64,000 bases of DNA, from assembly GCA_041060555.1 (NCBI GenBank), contig JBEUDS010000014.1. One strand, 5' to 3'. Every line of letters begins with the position of its first letter. The stretch's first letter is position 1. The notes below the pieces were generated by a model. The model had not been told where the DNA came from. It did no database searches and saw only the letters and a list, made by a program, of their open reading frames with translations. The position numbers and the translations under genes were made by a program. The DNA is from CAUJIW01 sp963205175 (GTDB taxonomy: Bacteria; Pseudomonadota; Alphaproteobacteria; Sphingomonadales; Sphingomonadaceae). Below are positions 59,909 through 64,000 of the stretch, piece by piece.

Positions 59909-59937
59909 CGCCGCCGGGCCTCAAGAGCCCGGCGGCG
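59909..59937 (-). terminator. Hairpin downstream of LeuD copy 2
   Basis: CGCCGCCGGGC and GCCCGGCGGCG form an 11-bp stem with a seven-base loop, 27 bases beyond the leftward LeuD-type stop codon. No strong U-tract follows, so termination strength is uncertain. Confidence 0.55.
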
Positions 59938-59963
59938 TGCATGATGTCGCGGCAATCGAGGAA

Positions 59964-60593
59964 TCAGGTGGTCGCGCGATAGACCCAGCCGCGACGCTGG
60001 CGGTCGACGTCGATAAACGCGTCGATGGCCGCCTTGTCGCGCAGGGTCAGGTCAATGGCGTCCAGGCCGTGCAGCAGCATGTCGCGCGCTTCGTCGGCCA
60101 TGACGAAGCCCTGGGTCTGGCCATCGGCGGTGGCAACGGTACAGGCCTCAAGATCAACGGTGAGCGGTCGGGCCTGCGGCGCCGTGGCGATATCCGCTGC
60201 CAGTGCCGCGATGGCCTCGGCGGCGAGCACCACCGGCACAATGCCGTTACGAATGCAGTTGCCATGGAAAATCGGGTTGAACGACGGTGCCAGGATGGCC
60301 CGTACGCCATATTCCGCCAGCGCCCAGGCCGCGTGCTCGCGGCTGGAACCGCACCCGAAATTGGCACCACCAAGCAGAATGCGCGTGCCGGCATAATCGG
60401 GCCGGTTCAGCACGAAGTCCGGATTGGGCTCGCGCCCGCCGATCCGGGTATAGCGCCAGCCGGCGAACAGCCCGTCGGCAAGACCGCGCTTGGATACCGA
60501 GCGCATCTCGCGCGACGGGATGATGGCATCGGTGTCGATGTTGTCCCGCAGCAGCGGCGCGGCGACGGCGGTCAGTCGGACGAAAGGTTCCAT
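59964..60593 (-). CDS. LeuD-type hydro-lyase small subunit (copy 2)
   Basis: A 209-aa small subunit of the aconitase superfamily. Motifs: NIDTDAIIPSREMRSVSKRG, NFGCGSSREHAAWALAEYGV and APSFNPIFHGNCIRNGI. The GCGSSREHA form is close to true LeuD, unlike copy 1. Start ATG 60593 lies one base after the LeuC copy 2 stop codon. It ends the minus-strand operon CaiB, LeuC, LeuD. With its partner it should hydrate or isomerise a small di- or tricarboxylate, perhaps citraconate, mesaconate or an alkylmalate (inference). Confidence 0.9.
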   Translation of the reverse strand: MEPFVRLTAVAAPLLRDNIDTDAIIPSREMRSVSKRGLADGLFAGWRYTRIGGREPNPDFVLNRPDYAGTRILLGGANFGCGSSREHAAWALAEYGVRAILAPSFNPIFHGNCIRNGIVPVVLAAEAIAALAADIATAPQARPLTVDLEACTVATADGQTQGFVMADEARDMLLHGLDAIDLTLRDKAAIDAFIDVDRQRRGWVYRATT

Positions 60594-60594
60594 G

Positions 60595-61977
60595 TCAGCA
60601 CCCCAGGGTTCGGGGATCGGCGATGCGGCCGGCGATGGCACTGGCCGCGACGGTTTCCGGACTGGCCAGATGGGAGCGTGTTTCCGGGCCCTGCCGGCTC
60701 TCGAAATTGCGGTTGGTGGAGGTCACCACCCGCTGGCGCGTTCCAAAGCTCTCGCCACCGGAGAAGAAGCACATCGAACAGCCGGACTCGCGCCATTCGA
60801 AGCCGGCGGCCTTGAACACGCGATCGAGCCCCTCGGCTTCCGCCGCCTGCTTGACCGCCGTCGAACCGGGCACGCAGATGGCCTTGACGCCCGGGGCGAC
60901 CCGCCGACCTTCCAGCAACGCCGCCGCCCGACGCAGGTCGGACAGGCGGCTGTTAGTGCATGACCCGATGAAGGCGGCGTCAATCGGCAGCCCCAGCAGC
61001 GGCAGATCCGGGCTGAGCCCCATGTATTCCAGCGGTCGCGCGGCGGCCGTCGCCGGCACTCGCCCGTCGATGGGCACCGCGTCCTGCGGGCTGGTGCCCC
61101 AGCTGATCATCGGCGCCACCTCGGTGGCGTCGACGGCGATCTCGGCATCGAACACGGCGTCGTCGTCGGAGCGCAGCGTCCGCCAGTAGGCGACCGCCGC
61201 CTCCCAGGCCGCCCCTTGCGGCGCATAGGCCCGCCCCTTGAGATAGTCGAACACCGTCTCGTCCGGGGCGATGATGGCGGTGAAGGCGGAAAATTCGGTC
61301 GCCATGTTGCACAGGGTGAGGCGCGCCTCGACGTCCAGCGCCCGCACCGCCTCGCCGGCATATTCAACGACATGCCCCTTGGCACCACCCGAGCCATGAC
61401 GGGCCAGGATATGCAGCGCCAGGTCCTTGGCGGTGACGCCGGGCGCCAGCCGGCCCGACACAGTGACGCGCATGGTCCGGGGCCGGGCGACGCGCAGGGT
61501 CCGGGTCGCCAGCGCGTGCTCGGCCTCGGTGGAGCCGATTCCCCAGGCCAGTGCGCCCAGCGCGCCCTGCGAGCAGGTATGGCTGTCCGGGCAGACCAGG
61601 GTCACGCCCGGCAGCACGATGGCCTGTTCCGGCGAGATGACATGCACGATCCCCTGCCCCGGGTCACCGATGTCGAACAGGGTGATGCCGGCGGCATGGG
61701 CCTGTTCCCGCGTGGCGCGGATGAAATCGGTGCCGGTGGGCATGATGGTGCGGTCGGTGCGCCCTGGCAGGGTGTCCACGACATGGTCCATGGTGGCGAA
61801 CACCTGCGCCGGCGCCGCCACCGCCCGGCCGGAGTCCGCCAGACTCTGCAGCGCGATGCCGCCGGTGCGTTCGTGCAGCAATATCCGGTCGATGAGGATC
61901 AGGCCGCCGCCGGGGATGCTGGCGACCTGGTGGTCGTTCCACAGTTTGTCGAACAGAGTCAGAGGCGTACTGGGCAT
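60595..61977 (-). CDS. LeuC-type hydro-lyase large subunit (copy 2)
   Basis: A 460-aa large subunit. The 4Fe-4S cysteines are in GSCTNSRLSDLR and SGCSMCFFSGGE; the DSHTCSQGALGALAWGIGST region is intact; TSTNRNFESRQGP follows. The residues after the CSMC motif (FFSGGESFGTRQ) differ from ordinary LeuC (usually LAMNPD) and from copy 1 (VAMNDD), which suggests altered substrate specificity. Starts 16 bases after the CaiB stop codon and is followed after one base by its small subunit. It is probably catabolic rather than part of leucine biosynthesis, given the CoA-transferase and lyase neighbours. Confidence 0.88.
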   Translation of the reverse strand: MPSTPLTLFDKLWNDHQVASIPGGGLILIDRILLHERTGGIALQSLADSGRAVAAPAQVFATMDHVVDTLPGRTDRTIMPTGTDFIRATREQAHAAGITLFDIGDPGQGIVHVISPEQAIVLPGVTLVCPDSHTCSQGALGALAWGIGSTEAEHALATRTLRVARPRTMRVTVSGRLAPGVTAKDLALHILARHGSGGAKGHVVEYAGEAVRALDVEARLTLCNMATEFSAFTAIIAPDETVFDYLKGRAYAPQGAAWEAAVAYWRTLRSDDDAVFDAEIAVDATEVAPMISWGTSPQDAVPIDGRVPATAAARPLEYMGLSPDLPLLGLPIDAAFIGSCTNSRLSDLRRAAALLEGRRVAPGVKAICVPGSTAVKQAAEAEGLDRVFKAAGFEWRESGCSMCFFSGGESFGTRQRVVTSTNRNFESRQGPETRSHLASPETVAASAIAGRIADPRTLGC

Positions 61978-61993
61978 GTTTCAGGTCCCGGGT

Positions 61994-63178
61994 TCAGCCC
62001 GCGGCGCCATCGGCCAGCAGGGCGGCGATCTCGGCCTCGCTGTAGCCCGCCGCCGCCAGCGCCGCGCGCGTGTCCGCGCCGGGCTCGCACAGGTCGTGAC
62101 GCACGCCCAGACGTCCGCCATCGATCTCGACCGGCAGGGCCGGCAGCCGCGCCGGCGCGCCGCCCGGCAGGGTGAGGTCCACCAGGCCGCCGGAGGCGTT
62201 GAGGTGCGGATCGTCGAACAGGTCCTCCGGCCGGGCGATCGGCGCCACCGGCAGGCCGATGGCCTCGCACTTGGCAAGCAGGGCGTCGCGATCCATGCCG
62301 GCAAAAATCTCGCGGATCACCGGCAGGATGCGGTCGCGCGCCAGCACGCGGTCATTGTTGAGCGCCAGACTGGGGTCCTCGGCGAACGCCTTGAGGTCGA
62401 AGGCGGCGCAGAACGCCTGCCACTGGGCATCACTCACCACACCGATGAAGATCTGGCCGTCGTTGGCCGTCGCGAACACGTCGTAGATCGCCCAGGCGGA
62501 GATGCGCGCCGGCATCGGTGCCGCCGCCTTGCCGGTAACCGCCTTCTGCGCCATGTGCTGGCCGACCAGGAAAGCGGTGGTCTCGTAAAGCGAGCACTTC
62601 ACGTAGCCGCCCTTGCCGGTGCGGTGGCGCCGCTCCAGCAGGCCGAGAATGCCGATGACGCCGAACATGCCGCCCGTCACGTCGATCACCGACGCGCCGG
62701 CCCGCAGCGGCCGCCCCGGCGGGCCGGTCATATAGGCAAGCCCGCCCATCATCTGCGCCACTTCGTCGAGCGCTGCCCGGTTCTCGTAGGGGCCGGCCAG
62801 GAAGCCCTTGGCGGAACAATAGATCAGACGCGGGTTCTCCGCCGCGAGCGCCGCATAGCCCAGCCCCAGCCGGTCCAGCGTGCCGGGGCGGAAGTTCTCG
62901 ACCACGATGTCGGCGGCCAGTGCCAGCCGCTTCGCCGCCGCCAGCCCCTCGGGCTTCTTCAGGTCAAGGCACAGGCTCTGCTTGTTGCGGTTGTACATCG
63001 GGTAATAGCCGGCGCCGGAGCCCAGCAGGCGACGGGTGCGATCACCGCCGGGCGGCTCGATGCGCACGACCTCCGCACCCATGTCGGCCAGGATCAGGCC
63101 GGTTGACGGCCCCATCACCATATGGGTGAGTTCCACGACTTTCAGGCCCGCCAGCGGCAGTTCGTCAGTATCCGACAT
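61994..63178 (-). CDS. Family III CoA-transferase (CaiB/BaiF)
   Basis: A 394-aa CoA-transferase. N-terminal domain LKVVELTHMVMGPSTGLILA and GAEVVRIEPPGGD; catalytic Asp in the segment RAALDEVAQMMGGLAYMTGP; C-terminal FDDPHLNASGGLVDL. It resembles transferases acting on itaconate, mesaconate, citramalate or succinate, rather than the racemase-type family member at 27616. It begins the operon with LeuCD copy 2 and is divergent from an HMG-CoA-lyase-like gene, so CoA transfer to a hydroxydiacid followed by cleavage is a sensible reading. Start at MSDTDELPL (63178). Confidence 0.88.
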   Translation of the reverse strand: MSDTDELPLAGLKVVELTHMVMGPSTGLILADMGAEVVRIEPPGGDRTRRLLGSGAGYYPMYNRNKQSLCLDLKKPEGLAAAKRLALAADIVVENFRPGTLDRLGLGYAALAAENPRLIYCSAKGFLAGPYENRAALDEVAQMMGGLAYMTGPPGRPLRAGASVIDVTGGMFGVIGILGLLERRHRTGKGGYVKCSLYETTAFLVGQHMAQKAVTGKAAAPMPARISAWAIYDVFATANDGQIFIGVVSDAQWQAFCAAFDLKAFAEDPSLALNNDRVLARDRILPVIREIFAGMDRDALLAKCEAIGLPVAPIARPEDLFDDPHLNASGGLVDLTLPGGAPARLPALPVEIDGGRLGVRHDLCEPGADTRAALAAAGYSEAEIAALLADGAAG

Positions 63179-63272
63179 TCGGTCAGTTCTCCGTAATTCC
63201 GGCCCCATCTAGGCCGCACCGGGCATGTGATGGGATGGCAACCCGCGAAATGACCGAAGACCGGACGAAATC

Positions 63273-64000
63273 ATGGCTGACATCGACATTCTGGTAAGCG
63301 AAGTAGGGCCGCGCGACGGCCTGCAGAGCATCAAGGCCCTCATGCCCACCGAGGCCAAGAAGGCCTGGATCGACGCCGAGGCCGCCGCCGGGGTGCGCGA
63401 GATCGAGGTGGGCAGCTTCGTGCCCGCCAAGCTCCTGCCCCAGCTGGCGGATACCGCCGAGATCGTCGCGCATGCCCGCGCCATCCCGGGGCTGACCGTG
63501 GCCGTGCTGGTGCCCAACGCCCGTGGCGCCGAGGCCGCCATCGCCGCTGGCGCCCACAAGCTGACCCTGCCGCTGTCGGTGAGCGAGACGCACAGCCTCG
63601 CCAACCTGCGCCGCACCCACGCCCAGGTGCTCGACGAGGCCCGGGCGATCGCCGACATGATCCGCGCCCTGCCCGAGGCGCAGCGCCCGCATTTCGAAGG
63701 CTCGCTGTCCACCGTGTTCGGCTGCACGCTGGAAGGCGCTATTCCCGACGCGCAGGTGGCCCGCCTGGCGGAGGCCCTGATGGCGGCCGGCTGCGACGAG
63801 GTCGGCCTGTCCGATACCACCGGCTATGCCGATCCGGCGGCGGTCAAGCGGTTGATCGGCCTGGTGCGCGGGGTCGCGGGTGACGCGGCCCTCACCGGCA
63901 TCCACCTGCACAACACCCGGGGCCTGGGGCTGGCCAACGCGCTGATGGCGCTGGAGTGCGGACTGACCACGCTGGATGCCTCGCTGGGCGGGCTGGGCGG
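63273..64000 (+). CDS. HMG-CoA lyase-like aldolase (cut by window end)
   Basis: The first 242 residues of a DRE-TIM metallolyase; no stop codon before the window ends. EVGPRDGLQ at residue about 10 is the family metal-binding motif (Asp, Arg), followed by REIEVGSFVPAKLLPQLADT, a GCTLEGAIPD segment, DEVGLSDTTGYADP and the metal-binding His pair in GIHLHNTRGLG. This matches hydroxymethylglutaryl-CoA lyases and relatives, including citramalyl- and other beta-hydroxyacyl-CoA lyases. It is divergent from the CoA-transferase operon across 94 bases. Likely role: cleavage of the CoA-activated hydroxyacid into two central metabolites. Confidence 0.9.
   Translation, partial: MADIDILVSEVGPRDGLQSIKALMPTEAKKAWIDAEAAAGVREIEVGSFVPAKLLPQLADTAEIVAHARAIPGLTVAVLVPNARGAEAAIAAGAHKLTLPLSVSETHSLANLRRTHAQVLDEARAIADMIRALPEAQRPHFEGSLSTVFGCTLEGAIPDAQVARLAEALMAAGCDEVGLSDTTGYADPAAVKRLIGLVRGVAGDAALTGIHLHNTRGLGLANALMALECGLTTLDASLGGLG

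Overview
The window is GC-rich, gene-dense DNA from an alphaproteobacterium-like genome. Four complete TonB-dependent receptors (TBDRs) and one partial one, a PepSY iron reductase, Tat-exported oxidases and many catabolic genes suggest a TBDR-rich oligotroph of the Sphingomonas, Caulobacter or Niveispirillum type. No rRNA or tRNA gene, CRISPR array, phage or intact insertion sequence was seen. The organism was not identified further.

Layout. (1) 0.1-5.5 kb: a TBDR fragment, a signal-peptide-bearing CobN-like protein, an ExbB/MotA-like channel protein and a DUF2149 protein. This is the gene order of Bacteroidota hmu heme-dechelatase operons. (2) 5.9-7.0 kb: a ParD-like protein paired with a methionine aminopeptidase behind a strong promoter that overlaps a palindrome, followed by an IS3-family deletion remnant. 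(3) 7.5-11.5 kb: a siderophore-uptake operon (TBDR, small membrane protein, PepSY reductase), then a second IS3 scrap. (4) 12-21 kb: a locus with a PI-PLC-like phosphodiesterase, ROK regulator, TBDR, glycerophosphodiesterase, lectin-like secreted protein and GPH-type symporter. It looks like a system for scavenging a phosphodiester-linked polyol or sugar such as phosphoinositides.

(5) 21-36 kb: a catabolic cluster with P450, YbaK-like protein, MBL hydrolase, TetR regulator, TBDR, alpha-methylacyl-CoA racemase-like CaiB protein, two acyl-CoA ligases, Fe-type alcohol dehydrogenase and Baeyer-Villiger monooxygenase. Five copies of a CTAC-N6-GTA operator-like element lie in its promoter regions, which suggests one TetR regulon. 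(6) 35.9-37.1 kb: a small, less GC-rich island with a Sel1-like and an Imm11-like gene. (7) 37-45 kb: a CusA-type heavy-metal RND efflux operon, divergent from its two-component system across a large dyad. The response regulator appears to start at ATT.

(8) 45.6-64 kb: a second catabolic region with a TBDR, DUF1838 protein, FAD-linked oxidase, Tat-exported flavin amine oxidase divergent from a cytochrome c, alpha/beta hydrolase, two separate LeuCD-type hydratase pairs, an isochorismatase-fold amidase, an operon of a methyltransferase and two unknown proteins, a CaiB CoA-transferase and an HMG-CoA-lyase-like aldolase cut by the window end. The enzymes fit oxidation of an amine or alcohol substrate outside the cytoplasm, then conversion of a substituted maleate-type diacid to a hydroxydiacid, CoA transfer and C-C cleavage. 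The substrate is unknown.
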